Origin: Bacillota bacterium
GTDB taxonomy: Bacteria > Bacillota > Clostridia > Christensenellales > Aristaeellaceae
Assembly: GCA_023436585.1 (NCBI GenBank)
Contig: JAEZIN010000022.1
Span: forward strand, 17,474-81,473
Length of the DNA: 64,000 nt
Direction of reading: 5' to 3'
Shown piece by piece: positions 8,110-16,294 of this stretch. Under the pieces are notes generated by a model. It did not search any database, was not told the DNA's origin, and saw nothing but the letters and a program-made list of their open reading frames with translations. The number at the start of each line of letters is the position of its first letter. The stretch's first letter is position 1. A program made the translations under genes and the position numbers.

Positions 8110-8936
8110 ATGGTGTCTTCTTTGGCGTGGCGGATCTTGGATAAAAGAGCAAGGCTCAAGCAAAGCACGCCTGGAACGGGGTAGTAGGGAAGCCGTGTGA
8201 TCCAGTACAGCAGCAAAAGGCCCAGACCATACAGAAAATACCGCCGGGACCTGTGCGGGGCCAGGATATGGTTCAGCCAGGTATTGATGCCCACATGGTG
8301 CTTTTTACGGGCACCCAGGGCCACCAGCTGTTCATCGGTCACGGGGGAAGCGGCGCCGGCCAGCCGGATCAGCCGCTCTTTTCCAACCACTTTGACAGGC
8401 GGTTCCGCAAGGCCCAACTGGGTCTGGGCGGTGCTGCTTAAAGGTGATACGGTGCACAGCACGCATCGGACCGCGTTGTGATGAAGGCACGCGCGCTGCG
8501 CGTCGATGATATCCTGGGCGCTGACCGGGACGGATTGATGGCGGTTCAAACAGCGGACAAGCACCAACTCGCCCTCCAGCCGGCACAGGACCCCGTCCTC
8601 CGTGATGCGCTCCAAACGCAGGGGATGGGCCAATGTCAGCCAAAGGGATACCTGGAAATGGGCTTGCCGGGGCGGGGCAAGGGGCAGGGCATCCAGCGCT
8701 ATCTCCCCGCCGATGCGCTCGCGCAGCGCTTTTTCCCGCCTGGCCACGGTTCTTCTTTTGCCAAGGCGGATGGCCAGGCTTACCAGCAGGAAAAAGGCGA
8801 TACCGGCGAACAAAGCCGCCAGCGTAACGCCCCAGAGGAAAATGAACCAGAGGACGCAGCAGACAAGTATGATCAGGCGCAGTCCCAGGGAATCCAGGAC
8901 ACCGCCCAGGCGTGTTTTTTCCATGTACTGTTGCAT
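8106..8936 (-). CDS. Four-helix membrane protein with possible degenerate nuclease-fold domain
   Basis: 276 aa, not recognised as a named family. Two adjacent membrane helices (about 20-58) and two C-terminal helices (about 232-266) flank a cytosolic ~170-residue domain. Its core, a strand ELVLVRC, then helix DIIDAQRACLHH, strand VRCVLCTVS, helix and VKVVGKERLIRLAG, resembles the Mrr/restriction-endonuclease-like arrangement. The usual D-x-E-x-K lysine is absent (VRC), so a catalytic role is doubtful. ATG 8936 has AAAGGAG 8 bases upstream; longer frames lack a site. Its 3' end overlaps the desulfurase gene by 4 bases on the opposite strand. Fold assignment is inference. Confidence 0.6.
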   Translation of the reverse strand: MQQYMEKTRLGGVLDSLGLRLIILVCCVLWFIFLWGVTLAALFAGIAFFLLVSLAIRLGKRRTVARREKALRERIGGEIALDALPLAPPRQAHFQVSLWLTLAHPLRLERITEDGVLCRLEGELVLVRCLNRHQSVPVSAQDIIDAQRACLHHNAVRCVLCTVSPLSSTAQTQLGLAEPPVKVVGKERLIRLAGAASPVTDEQLVALGARKKHHVGINTWLNHILAPHRSRRYFLYGLGLLLLYWITRLPYYPVPGVLCLSLALLSKIRHAKEDTI

Positions 8937-9021
8937 GGGGAAGGCTCCTTTCATGTCAACTGTGAGTGTCTTGTGTGGTTTATGGATAAATGGGAAGTTG
9001 TGTATGTATCTATTTGGGATT

Positions 9022-9053
9022 CCGTGCCTTCGGGCACGGCCAGGGCTTTCCGG
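9022..9053 (+). repeat. Hairpin plus CCAGGGCTTTCCGG repeat, copy 1
   Basis: A 7-bp hairpin CCGTGCC-TTCG-GGCACGG is directly followed by CCAGGGCTTTCCGG. The same 14-mer, also directly after a small hairpin, recurs at 24963 and (13 bases) at 25061. This looks like a dispersed REP-type sequence. Confidence 0.6.
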
Positions 9054-9119
9054 TCCAATCCGGGCATATCCTCTGTTTATTTTCTCCCGGCAGCCCTTTT
9101 CCATCCGGCTTCCATAGGG

Positions 9120-9125
9120 TATAAT
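9120..9125 (+). promoter_or_regulatory. Candidate -10 for nadD-yqeK
   Basis: A perfect TATAAT lies 23 bases before the TTG start. The matching -35 (TTTTCC, 17 bases upstream) is poor. Confidence 0.4.
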
Positions 9126-9148
9126 GAGGATGGAAAGGGGGCACTTGG

Positions 9149-10342
9149 TTGAAGCCGGAACGGATCGGTTTGATGGGGGGATCGTTCAACCCAATCCACC
9201 TTATGCATGTGGCTGCGGCCAGGATGGCCATGGAGGAGGCGGCCCTGGACAGGGTGTTGTTTTTGCCGACGGGAAATCCGCCCCACAAAAGGGAGGGCCT
9301 GGCGCCGGCCAAACAGCGGCTGGATATGGTGCGGCTGGCTCTGGCACAGGAAACAGGTTTTTTCCCCTCAGATATAGAAATGAACAGAAGTGGCACTGTT
9401 TATACGGTGGATACGTTATTGATGCTGCGTGAACAGCTGCCGCGGGCGGAGTTTTTTTATATTATAGGCGAGGATACGCTGTATGATCTGATTAACTGGC
9501 GGGAGCCGGAACGCGTATTTCAGATGTGCCGGTTTCTGGTTTGCTACCGGCCCGGTACCGGGGACAGCACCGACGCCAAGGCCATGCGGGAGGAATTGAA
9601 GCGGCGCGGCGCACGGTTCGCATTTCTTCGCGCGGCGGTGGGGGATATGTCCTCCACGGTCATCAGGGCAAGGCTCGCGGCGGGGAAAGAGCCGGAGGGG
9701 CTGCACCCCGCAGTGATGGAATACATCCGCGCTGCAGGCCTGTATGGTGTGAAGGAGAGCCCGGCCGGGTTCGTAACGCATATGGACAGGCTGATGAACT
9801 CCATGAGTGTGCAGCGCATGGCGCATACGCTTTGCGTGGCTTATGCCGCGCGGCATTTGGCCGCATTGCACGGGGAGGATATGGAAAAGGCTGCTGCCGC
9901 GGGGCTTTTGCACGACTGCGCCAAGGGAATGGATCAAACCGCCATGCAGGAGTATGTCAGGAAGCACGGCCTGAATGTGGAACGGGCCATCCTTGCATCC
10001 GGCGCACTGCTCCATGCCATGGTTGGAGCGCATATGGCCAGGTATACGTATGGTGTGGAAGACGAACAGGTACTGTCCGCCATTGCCTGCCACACGCTGG
10101 GAAAGGTGCCCATGTCGCGGCTGGATATGATTGTATATCTGGCGGATAAGATTGAGCCGGGCCGGGAAGAATATCTTGGACTGTATGAGCTAAGGCGGCT
10201 GGCGGAATCGGACCTGGCTGCGGCGGTGCTGCTGTCGCTTCAGCAGACGGCAAGCTATGTGAAGGACCGGGGGAAAACGCTGCACCCCGCCAGCAGCCAA
10301 ACCATAGACTGGTTAAGGAATACGGTAAAAAAGTATACATGA
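9149..10342 (+). CDS. nadD-yqeK: Fused nicotinate-nucleotide adenylyltransferase and YqeK HD hydrolase
   Basis: 397 aa bifunctional protein. Residues 1-200 are NadD: nucleotidyltransferase motif GGSFNPIHLMH (His17, His20) and the C-terminal SSTVIR motif (168-173). It makes deamido-NAD from nicotinate mononucleotide. Residues 208-397 are YqeK: HD-domain metal ligands at His226 and His255-Asp256 (HDCAKG), the YqeK-specific LLHAMVGAHMAR, and a late CHTLGKVPMSRLDMIVYLADKIE block. YqeK proteins hydrolyse diadenosine tetraphosphate symmetrically. In many Bacillota the two are separate adjacent genes; here they form one frame. TTG start with AAAGGGGG about 7 bases upstream. rsfS follows after 22 bases. 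Confidence 0.93.
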   Translation: MKPERIGLMGGSFNPIHLMHVAAARMAMEEAALDRVLFLPTGNPPHKREGLAPAKQRLDMVRLALAQETGFFPSDIEMNRSGTVYTVDTLLMLREQLPRAEFFYIIGEDTLYDLINWREPERVFQMCRFLVCYRPGTGDSTDAKAMREELKRRGARFAFLRAAVGDMSSTVIRARLAAGKEPEGLHPAVMEYIRAAGLYGVKESPAGFVTHMDRLMNSMSVQRMAHTLCVAYAARHLAALHGEDMEKAAAAGLLHDCAKGMDQTAMQEYVRKHGLNVERAILASGALLHAMVGAHMARYTYGVEDEQVLSAIACHTLGKVPMSRLDMIVYLADKIEPGREEYLGLYELRRLAESDLAAAVLLSLQQTASYVKDRGKTLHPASSQTIDWLRNTVKKYT

Positions 10343-10364
10343 ATGACACCAAGGAGGAGACCGC

Positions 10365-10727
10365 ATGACGGAAGGGACGCTGGCCCTGAAAATCGCAGAC
10401 ATACTGTATGACAAGAAGGCAAAGGATATCGTGGTGCTGGAGGTTGGGCACTTGACCATCCTCACCGACTATTTGGTAATCGCCACTGGGCGCTCCGCCA
10501 TACAGGTAAAAGCGCTGGCGGAGGAAGTGGATGACCGCCTGGCGGAGCTGGGAGTTGTTTTGCGCAGGAAGGAAGGCCAGAACGAGGGCCGCTGGATCGT
10601 GATGGACTACAGTACGGTGATGGTGCATGTTTTCCATCAGGAGGAAAGGACCTTTTACAACCTGGAAAGATTGTGGGATGACGGCCACAACAGAAAGCTG
10701 CTGCCCTTTAGCCAGGAGAATGTTTAG
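10365..10727 (+). CDS. rsfS: Ribosomal silencing factor RsfS
   Basis: 120 aa, the normal length. The family core ALKIADILYDKKAKDIVVL and the LTDYLVIATGRSAIQVKALAEEV block, followed by GRWIVMDYSTVMVHVFHQEERTFYNLERLW, are all present. RsfS binds L14 on the large ribosomal subunit and blocks subunit joining when nutrients are scarce. It follows nadD-yqeK in the canonical order with AAGGAGGAGACC ahead of the ATG, so the three activities are very likely one operon. Confidence 0.96.
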   Translation: MTEGTLALKIADILYDKKAKDIVVLEVGHLTILTDYLVIATGRSAIQVKALAEEVDDRLAELGVVLRRKEGQNEGRWIVMDYSTVMVHVFHQEERTFYNLERLWDDGHNRKLLPFSQENV

Positions 10728-10745
10728 GAAATATCAATACATATA

Positions 10746-10774
10746 TTTACATGCAATGGAAATGGTGGTAATAT
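10746..10774 (+). promoter_or_regulatory. Candidate promoter for comFB
   Basis: TTTACA and TAATAT are 17 bases apart, about 125 bases before the comFB start. A perfect 6-bp inverted repeat AGAACC-AAG-GGTTCT at 10827-10841 lies in the leader and could be an operator or a small hairpin. Confidence 0.35.
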
Positions 10775-10898
10775 AGTTCTGAATAGATTGTAACTGACAA
10801 GTGCAGCATGCAACTTCCTATACAAAAGAACCAAGGGTTCTATGATTATGCGACTACGCACAATAGAAGCATAGCGGGAACCTTGAAAGGGGCAATGC

Positions 10899-11204
10899 AT
10901 GATGGAAGCCAGAATTATACCGCGAAATCTCATGGAAGAAATGGTCGACAGCAGACTGGATGAGTACATGAGGAGCGAGGCTGTCTGTCAATGCGAAAAG
11001 TGCCGGGCGGATGTGATGGCCCTGGCACTGAACAATCTACAGCCCAGGTACGTCGTCAGCGTCAGCGGAGAAGTATATTCAAGATATGATTCCGTGAAGA
11101 CGCAGTTTCAGGCGGATGTGATTACGACCATTTTATGCGCCATCGCTGTCATCAACAAAAGGCCCCGGCATGATGGGGAACTGAAATCAGCAATCTCCCT
11201 GTAA
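10899..11204 (+). CDS. comFB: Late competence development protein ComFB family
   Basis: 101 aa. Contains the ComFB core NLMEEMVDSRLDEYM, a Cys cluster (Cys30, Cys32, Cys35, in CQCEKCRADV) and ALALNNLQPRYVVS. The domain is named after the Bacillus comF operon; members in cyanobacteria and Bacillus have been reported as cyclic-di-nucleotide (c-di-GMP) receptors. comFA and comFC are not adjacent here, so a stand-alone signalling role fits better than a competence operon. AAAGGGG lies 8 bases before the ATG. A bidirectional terminator follows. Confidence 0.85.
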   Translation: MMEARIIPRNLMEEMVDSRLDEYMRSEAVCQCEKCRADVMALALNNLQPRYVVSVSGEVYSRYDSVKTQFQADVITTILCAIAVINKRPRHDGELKSAISL

Positions 11205-11255
11205 CCGGATGCCATGTATGTTGTCCTGGCAGGTAAAAAGAAGACAGAAAGCAAG

Positions 11256-11288
11256 AACGCCCCGCTGCTTGAGTAACAGCGGGGCGTT
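11256..11288. terminator. Bidirectional terminator between comFB and the MerR gene
   Basis: A perfect 12-bp stem AACGCCCCGCTG / CAGCGGGGCGTT with a 9-nt loop lies between convergent genes. T-rich sequence follows on the minus strand side. Confidence 0.75.
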
Positions 11289-11301
11289 GATTATTGTATG
11301 G

Positions 11302-12219
11302 TTATTTCCTTTTCACCGGTTCCAGCAAATGAAGGAAGTAATTCGGGCCGATACCCTCCGGGGCGTCATTGCGGATATGCTCCTCAAAGCATGGCCTGGA
11401 GCTGTCCTGGGTATATTCCTCATGACCGGACAGGTATTGCATGAATCTGTCCCAGGAGGCGCCGATGTCGTCGCTGCTTTCGAATACGGCGTACAGGCCG
11501 CCCGGCACGGTCATCTCCTGCAGGGGGGCGGGGATGGCAATGCCCTCGGGGATGGAGGCCAGGACACCGTACCCGTAGGGCTTTCCCTCGCCGCTGGGCA
11601 TGGGGGGCATGTTGCGGCCGAAAATGCGGGCGGTGCCCAGCAGGTTCTTTTCCTTCAGCCACTGAAGGACTGCTTTTTGCGCCTCATCCTCCGGTGATTC
11701 GCTGACCACGGTGCAGCATGCGGCCCGCATGGGGGGCAGCGTAATGAACCTGACGTGCAGGTTTGCGGTATTTGCATTCATGATGGGCTGATCCTCCTTC
11801 TTACAATCTGCGAATTCTGCTTGTTGCATGGCGGAGAGCATCTGATCCAGGTCCTCCGCCCAGAAATATTTGTCTTGCAGGCTGCTTACAGCCGACAAAA
11901 GCGCTTTCAGGCTTTTTTCGGCGGATTCGTTGAAAAGCTTCTGGTCTTCCAGCATATGCAGGTACTGGCTGATGACCAGGCGCAGCGTCTTCATGGAACC
12001 GCTGTCCAGGACCTTTTTGATATCCTTGAGGGAAATATCATAGCTCCTGAGCAGTGCGGTAAGCTTGATGCAAAAAACGCCGCGGCTGTCATAGCTGCGC
12101 CAGCCGGAAACGGGATCCCGGCTGCTCTTGATGAGACCTTCCGATTCCCAGTGCCGGAGCGTTCGGCTCGTCAGCTTCAGCTGCTCCGACAGTTTTTGTA
12201 TCGCAATATGCTGGTCCAT
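11302..12219 (-). CDS. MerR-family regulator with GyrI-like effector domain
   Basis: 305 aa BmrR-like layout: N-terminal winged helix (about 5-72, IQKLSEQLKLTSRTLRHWES, then the GWRSYD wing), a helical linker (about 75-140) and a C-terminal GyrI/AraC-E.bind-like domain (about 155-300) that usually binds hydrophobic drugs. It is divergent from the ABC-2 exporter operon behind the leader at 12394 and is its likely regulator. GGGAGAG stands before ATG 12219. The exporter promoter has a 17-base spacer, not the 19-20 bases of classic MerR targets, so the mode of control may differ or the target may be its own promoter. Confidence 0.85.
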   Translation of the reverse strand: MDQHIAIQKLSEQLKLTSRTLRHWESEGLIKSSRDPVSGWRSYDSRGVFCIKLTALLRSYDISLKDIKKVLDSGSMKTLRLVISQYLHMLEDQKLFNESAEKSLKALLSAVSSLQDKYFWAEDLDQMLSAMQQAEFADCKKEDQPIMNANTANLHVRFITLPPMRAACCTVVSESPEDEAQKAVLQWLKEKNLLGTARIFGRNMPPMPSGEGKPYGYGVLASIPEGIAIPAPLQEMTVPGGLYAVFESSDDIGASWDRFMQYLSGHEEYTQDSSRPCFEEHIRNDAPEGIGPNYFLHLLEPVKRK

Positions 12220-12329
12220 GATGCTCTCCCGTAGTGTTCCTTGAGATATCTCGAAGTCATTGTATCACTTGCCGTAGCGTCAATTGCAAGTGCCTTTTGG
12301 AAAAATTTTTATAAAGAATACACTGGCGC

Positions 12330-12358
12330 TTGACATGCATTTTTCGTAATGCTATAGT
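12330..12358 (+). promoter_or_regulatory. Strong sigma-A promoter of the leader ORF/ABC exporter unit
   Basis: Perfect TTGACA, 17-base spacer, TATAGT. It is about 36 bases ahead of the leader ORF start. Confidence 0.8.
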
Positions 12359-12393
12359 ATCCAATGGAAATCAATAGCAAGGAGGTGAAGCGC

Positions 12394-12546
12394 ATGAACC
12401 GACAGGAAGCCATGAAGGATTCCGGCATATGGCAGAACATCGGGGAAGTGGCAGTACAGACAGGTAATTTCGGCCTGTCCGTGCATTCGTGTGCCCTTTT
12501 GCGGCCAAACGTGCGCTTCTCCGGTGTGTTACCTGCCTTCGCTTAA
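12394..12546 (+). CDS. Leader ORF upstream of the ABC exporter
   Basis: 50 codons, starting with an unusually strong AAGGAGGTG site 7 bases before the ATG. The peptide is MNRQEAMKDSGIWQNIGEV... and has no homology I recognise. It ends 30 bases before an intrinsic terminator that stands between the promoter and the exporter genes. This arrangement (promoter, well-translated short ORF, terminator, drug-type ABC exporter) is that of antibiotic-responsive attenuators, in which ribosome stalling in the leader lets polymerase read through. The CTCCGGT stretch late in the ORF can pair with ACCGGGAG of the terminator's 5' arm with one bulge. Confidence 0.6.
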   Translation: MNRQEAMKDSGIWQNIGEVAVQTGNFGLSVHSCALLRPNVRFSGVLPAFA

Positions 12547-12575
12547 AAACGTGGGCGGACGATAACGCCTGTTTA

Positions 12576-12608
12576 CCGGGAGCAACTTTTGCCGCTCCCG
12601 GTTTTTTT
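12576..12608 (+). terminator. Attenuator-type terminator ahead of the ABC exporter genes
   Basis: An 8-bp stem CCGGGAGC / GCTCCCGG with a 10-nt loop is followed by seven T. It lies between the leader ORF and the first permease gene, so exporter transcription from the upstream promoter must pass it. Confidence 0.85.
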
Positions 12609-12641
12609 GTGTTCATTTATGGTTCGAAAGGATTGGCTGAT

Positions 12642-13454
12642 ATGCAGCACACAGGCAAATGTTCCTGGTGGAAAGGGTTCCGTGCGGTGGCCGGATTATC
12701 CGCCAGACAGGTTTTTGACGGGAATTTATTTCAGGTGATGGGCGAATATGTCATGCGGTTCATGCAGTTTCTGCTGCTGACCTTGATCTGGCGGTCCCTT
12801 GCTTCTGGCGGGGCCGACCTTGGCGGCATGCCCCTAAACCAACTTCTCACGTATACCTTGATGGCATCGGTTCTTCGGCAGCAGCTGGATATTATCACCC
12901 CCGCCACTTCCGCGCTGTGGGAAGGTTCCATCATTGGTAGGTATACAAGGCCCATGGAGATTTTCCATAGCCTGACCGCGGAAACCATAGGCCGGTGGTG
13001 GATACCGGTGTTCCTGTTTTACGGTCTGCCGCTATGGATCCTCTCTCCGCTGCTTGGCATCAACCCGCTGCCGTCAAGCGCGGCAAACGGGCTTCTGGCC
13101 CTTGTAAGCCTCGCCATGAGCGCTTCGCTGGGGTTCGCGCTGGATTTCTTGTTCGCGTCCCTGGCCATGCGCATGAAAAACGGCTGCTGGGCGGTAACCC
13201 ATATGCGTGGGGCGCTTTTTGCGTTGCTGTCCGGCGCGTTTATTCCTTTTTCCATGATGCCGGCGTCCATTGCCCGCATCCTCGCCCTGCTGCCCATGGG
13301 ATCAGTTGCCCACGCACCGCTCAGCCTGTATGTGGGGCAGGGGGATGCGGTTACGCTGCTTGTTTTGCAGGCGGGCTGGAATATTGTTTTGTGGCCGCTG
13401 GCTAGGATTGTTTTCAAAAAAAGCGAAGAAAGGATGATCTCCTATGGCGGATAA
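12642..13454 (+). CDS. ABC-2 family permease (COG4587-like)
   Basis: 270 aa with about six hydrophobic helices, matching the first of the two permeases that accompany COG4586-type ATPases in Gram-positive exporters of unknown or drug-like substrates. It keeps the QLLTYTLMASVLRQQLDI region and the later GAFIPFSMMP loop typical of this family. ATG 12642 has AAAGGA about 9 bases upstream; the frame is open further back but runs through the terminator. It overlaps the next permease by 11 bases. Confidence 0.85.
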   Translation: MQHTGKCSWWKGFRAVAGLSARQVFDGNLFQVMGEYVMRFMQFLLLTLIWRSLASGGADLGGMPLNQLLTYTLMASVLRQQLDIITPATSALWEGSIIGRYTRPMEIFHSLTAETIGRWWIPVFLFYGLPLWILSPLLGINPLPSSAANGLLALVSLAMSASLGFALDFLFASLAMRMKNGCWAVTHMRGALFALLSGAFIPFSMMPASIARILALLPMGSVAHAPLSLYVGQGDAVTLLVLQAGWNIVLWPLARIVFKKSEERMISYGG

Positions 13455-14289
13455 AATCAAAACGCTTTTTCGCCTGTACAGAACTTATGGCAAAATGGAC
13501 CTCATGTGGTTTTTGCGGGATACGAAGTATTGCGTGTTACAGATTATAACCGACCTGGTCACCACCGGCGCGGCCATGGCCGGGGTGTTTGTACTGGCCA
13601 GGCGGTTCGGCGGTATCGGCGGCATGACGCAAGACCAGCTTCTTTTCATGCTGGGGTATGCCATGCTGTGCGACGGCGTGTTCTCTCTTTTCTTTATCGG
13701 GTACAACTTTGGGCAGATCAGCAGGACCATCGGCCGCGGGCAGCTGGATCACAATATGATCCAGCCCGTTCCCTTGTGGATGCAGCTTCTAACCGGCGGG
13801 TTTTCCCCCGTATCCGGTTCCGGAATCCTTATATGCGGCACAGGCCTTACGGTGTACGCCGTCAGCCGGCTCCCGTTGACCGTTACGCCCAGCTGGGCAC
13901 TGCTGCTGATACTGAGCGTGCTGGCATCCGTCGTGATATTCCTGGCCTGTATATACCTCATATCCTGCATTGCTTTCTGGGCGCCGGTAGCCGCCGAGGA
14001 GTCGGCCTCGTTGGTGCATGAGATGTTCAATACCCTGAAGCGGTATCCCCTGGGGGGGATGGGCATAGGCTGGCAGGCCGTATTTTGCTCCGTGGCTCCC
14101 GTCGGGCTTGCCGGATGGTTCCCCAGCGTGTGGCTGATGGGGAAAGGTTCCGAGGCCCCCTTTTTCCCGTACTTGACTTTTGTGATGGCATCCCTGTTAG
14201 GACTTATGGCAGCAAGGCTGTTTCGGAAAGGAATGAAGTATTATGCAACCCATGGTTCACCAAGATACACCGGCTTTGGACATCGTTAA
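13444..14289 (+). CDS. ABC-2 family permease (COG3694-like)
   Basis: 281 aa integral membrane protein with about six helices. It begins MADKIKTLFRLYRTYGKMDLMW, keeps the amphipathic start and the GRGQLDHNMIQPVPLWMQL loop typical of the second permease in COG4586/4587/3694 exporters. GAAAGGATG precedes the ATG within the first permease's coding end. The 3' end overlaps the ATPase gene by 47 bases, showing tight translational coupling. Confidence 0.85.
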   Translation: MADKIKTLFRLYRTYGKMDLMWFLRDTKYCVLQIITDLVTTGAAMAGVFVLARRFGGIGGMTQDQLLFMLGYAMLCDGVFSLFFIGYNFGQISRTIGRGQLDHNMIQPVPLWMQLLTGGFSPVSGSGILICGTGLTVYAVSRLPLTVTPSWALLLILSVLASVVIFLACIYLISCIAFWAPVAAEESASLVHEMFNTLKRYPLGGMGIGWQAVFCSVAPVGLAGWFPSVWLMGKGSEAPFFPYLTFVMASLLGLMAARLFRKGMKYYATHGSPRYTGFGHR

Positions 14290-15253
14290 TGTCAGCAAGC
14301 TCTATACCCAATGGCAGCGCTCCGGCCAGTGGAAGGATATCGTGAAAAACCTGATCCGCCCGGAAAAGAAGGAGGTCGGGGCGCTGGATCATCTGTCGCT
14401 TCAGGTGCAAAAGGGCGAGTTCGTGGCCTATGCCGGGGCCAATGGCGCGGGCAAAAGCACCACCATCAAGATTCTCTCCGGCATACTGCAGCCGACGGAC
14501 GGGCAGGTGACGGTGCTGGGCATGTCGCCGGCCAGGGACAGGGTGGCGCTGATGAAGCGCATCGGCGTACTGTTCGGCCAGCGCACGGAATTGTGGTTCG
14601 ACCATCCGGTAATTACAAGCTACGCCTGGAAAAAGAGCGTGTGGAACATCCCGGAGGATGTATACCAAGAAAACCTGGCCATGGTGACGGAGCTCCTGGA
14701 CCTGAAGGATCTTTTAAGCACCTTCGCCAGAGAATTGAGCCTTGGGCAGCGGATGCGGGCCGATCTGGGGATGCTGCTGCTGCACAGCCCGGAGGTGCTG
14801 TTCCTGGATGAACCCACCTTGGGGCTGGACGTGCTGGCCAAGCGTCAAATGATAGACTTCTTAAAAAAGGTGAACCGCGAGAAGGGTACCACGGTCATCG
14901 TCACCAGCCACGACATGGATGACCTGGAGGCCATGGCCCAGCGGATCATCCTGCTGTCCAACGGAAGGATTGCTTTCGACGGCGACTTCCACGCGCTGCG
15001 CAAGGTTCAGGGCGGCTTTACACGCCTGCTGGTCAGCGGCCCGGAAAGGCCTCCGGAATGGCCGGGAATGGAATGGGTAGCCACCCGCGAAGGTGTGCAC
15101 GAGTACGCCTTCCAGCAGACGGACATGGCATTTTCGCAGGTACTGAAGACACTGGCCGGCACGCCGGGCATTACCGACCTGGAGATGCGCAAGGCGCCTA
15201 TCGAGGAAGTGGTGGCGTCACTGTATATGGCGTGGAAGAAGGAGACGGCATGA
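14243..15253 (+). CDS. ABC exporter ATP-binding protein (COG4586-like)
   Basis: 336 aa ATPase partner of the two permeases. The N-terminal extension (TQWQRSGQWKDIVKNLIRPEK) before the core is characteristic of COG4586. Walker A GANGAGKST (about 65-73), a modified signature LSLGQRMR in place of LSGGQ (about 165-172), Walker B VLFLDEPTLGLD, and H-loop TSHDMDD are visible. The C-terminal ~100 residues resemble the exporter-type accessory domain. The operon runs permease-permease-ATPase under the leader/terminator at 12330-12608. Substrate unknown; antibiotic or toxic peptide export is an inference. Confidence 0.92.
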   Translation: MQPMVHQDTPALDIVNVSKLYTQWQRSGQWKDIVKNLIRPEKKEVGALDHLSLQVQKGEFVAYAGANGAGKSTTIKILSGILQPTDGQVTVLGMSPARDRVALMKRIGVLFGQRTELWFDHPVITSYAWKKSVWNIPEDVYQENLAMVTELLDLKDLLSTFARELSLGQRMRADLGMLLLHSPEVLFLDEPTLGLDVLAKRQMIDFLKKVNREKGTTVIVTSHDMDDLEAMAQRIILLSNGRIAFDGDFHALRKVQGGFTRLLVSGPERPPEWPGMEWVATREGVHEYAFQQTDMAFSQVLKTLAGTPGITDLEMRKAPIEEVVASLYMAWKKETA

Positions 15254-15262
15254 ACAAAAAGG

Positions 15263-15288
15263 GCCCGGAGTGTATAGGCGCTCCGGGC
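15263..15288 (+). terminator. Hairpin after the ABC exporter operon
   Basis: An 8-bp stem GCCCGGAG / CTCCGGGC with a 10-nt loop lies just after the ATPase stop codon. There is no T run, so it may be a processing hairpin or a weak terminator. Confidence 0.5.
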
Positions 15289-15431
15289 TCCATAGTTCTG
15301 AGAAAGAATACGCAGTCGTTCTCGATGCGTGGTATGATCCTGCATTTTTATAGAATTTTTCCCGTTTTTACTGTACAATGGTCTTACATAGCAATTTGCT
15401 TTTCCTGTTAAATAGGGGGAACACTATTAAA

Positions 15432-15668
15432 ATGAGGGACTCTGTCAGAGCCTTTTTGCTTGTGGTGAACATAGTATCGTTTATTTTTGTATGTCTATTT
15501 GGATTGGTTGGTGTCGTAGTTGATATTATTGGTCCGGGAGAATTTGATAGACTGCTCGCGCGGTTCAATATTGCTTGGAGTTTTGATCAAGGCACTATTG
15601 CGGGCTATATTTGCTTGGCGGTCTTAATCATTACATACTTTTCGCGCAAAAAGCTATTCAAAGTATAG
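15432..15668 (+). CDS. Small two-helix membrane protein, unknown
   Basis: 78 aa, with two hydrophobic segments (about 7-32 and 55-72) joined by a short polar loop GPGEFDRLLARFNIAW. It is not recognised. Base composition is clearly A/T-richer than the neighbouring ABC exporter genes. Start at ATG 15432 (MRDSVRAFLLV); AGGGGG lies 12 bases upstream. An earlier ATG at 15378 adds a second hydrophobic stretch and cannot be excluded. Confidence 0.5.
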   Translation: MRDSVRAFLLVVNIVSFIFVCLFGLVGVVVDIIGPGEFDRLLARFNIAWSFDQGTIAGYICLAVLIITYFSRKKLFKV

Positions 15669-15814
15669 CCTCAAACTTTCTGTTTATAAAGGTGGCATGC
15701 TGGGGCGAAAGACGGTATCCGACAGGCTTAGCACATGATTGGGCAGCACAAACTGGAAAATCGTTATGGAGAGCCAGAGCAGGTTTTAAAGAATGTGCAT
15801 AACGGGTGGGGTGA

Positions 15815-16294
15815 ATGATGCGCATTTTAGGGGACAAGGAATGTGAAGGCATATGGGATTACATATACACAGAATTTATGTTCAAGCCTGGCATTCAAAA
15901 TGGCCCGGCTCCATTTTCATTTACACAGGATGCCAGGGTTTTTACATTGACAAGCTATTGGACAGATGAGCAGGAAGCTGTTATTCATGGTATTTTTCGG
16001 AATATATGTGACGATGAACTATATGCACTGGACTGGCAGCACGATTGCTTTTCTTTTTCACCAAAGGAAGAAATCATGCCGGGCATGAACTGGCACGATG
16101 ATATCAGGCATTGTCAAGTATATTTTCCAAGCTATTATCCAAACGGAGATTATCACTTTTTTGTTTCAAAAGATTTCACGTATGGTATGGCAGGTCACCC
16201 ATGGCGAAGGGAACTTTGGGTTTGGGGACAGGAGCTCATTCAGGCTTTTAGCCAAAAACAAAAGGAACTTGAAATTAATGAAAAGATGTTATAG
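15815..16294 (+). CDS. DUF2716 family protein
   Basis: 159 aa cytoplasmic protein of unknown function. The C-terminal block with YPNGDYHFFVSKDFTYG, then GHPWRRELWVWGQELI, is the DUF2716 hallmark. Codon and base composition are A/T-rich compared with the surrounding genes, and together with the preceding small membrane gene it forms a ~1-kb low-GC islet. GGTGGGG precedes the double ATG (15815/15818). No operon partner is evident. Confidence 0.75.
   Translation: MMRILGDKECEGIWDYIYTEFMFKPGIQNGPAPFSFTQDARVFTLTSYWTDEQEAVIHGIFRNICDDELYALDWQHDCFSFSPKEEIMPGMNWHDDIRHCQVYFPSYYPNGDYHFFVSKDFTYGMAGHPWRRELWVWGQELIQAFSQKQKELEINEKML

Noticed and set aside
15611..15802. Overlapping open frame after the small membrane gene
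   Set aside because: No ribosome-binding site and no coding character; overlaps the end of the better-supported small membrane ORF.
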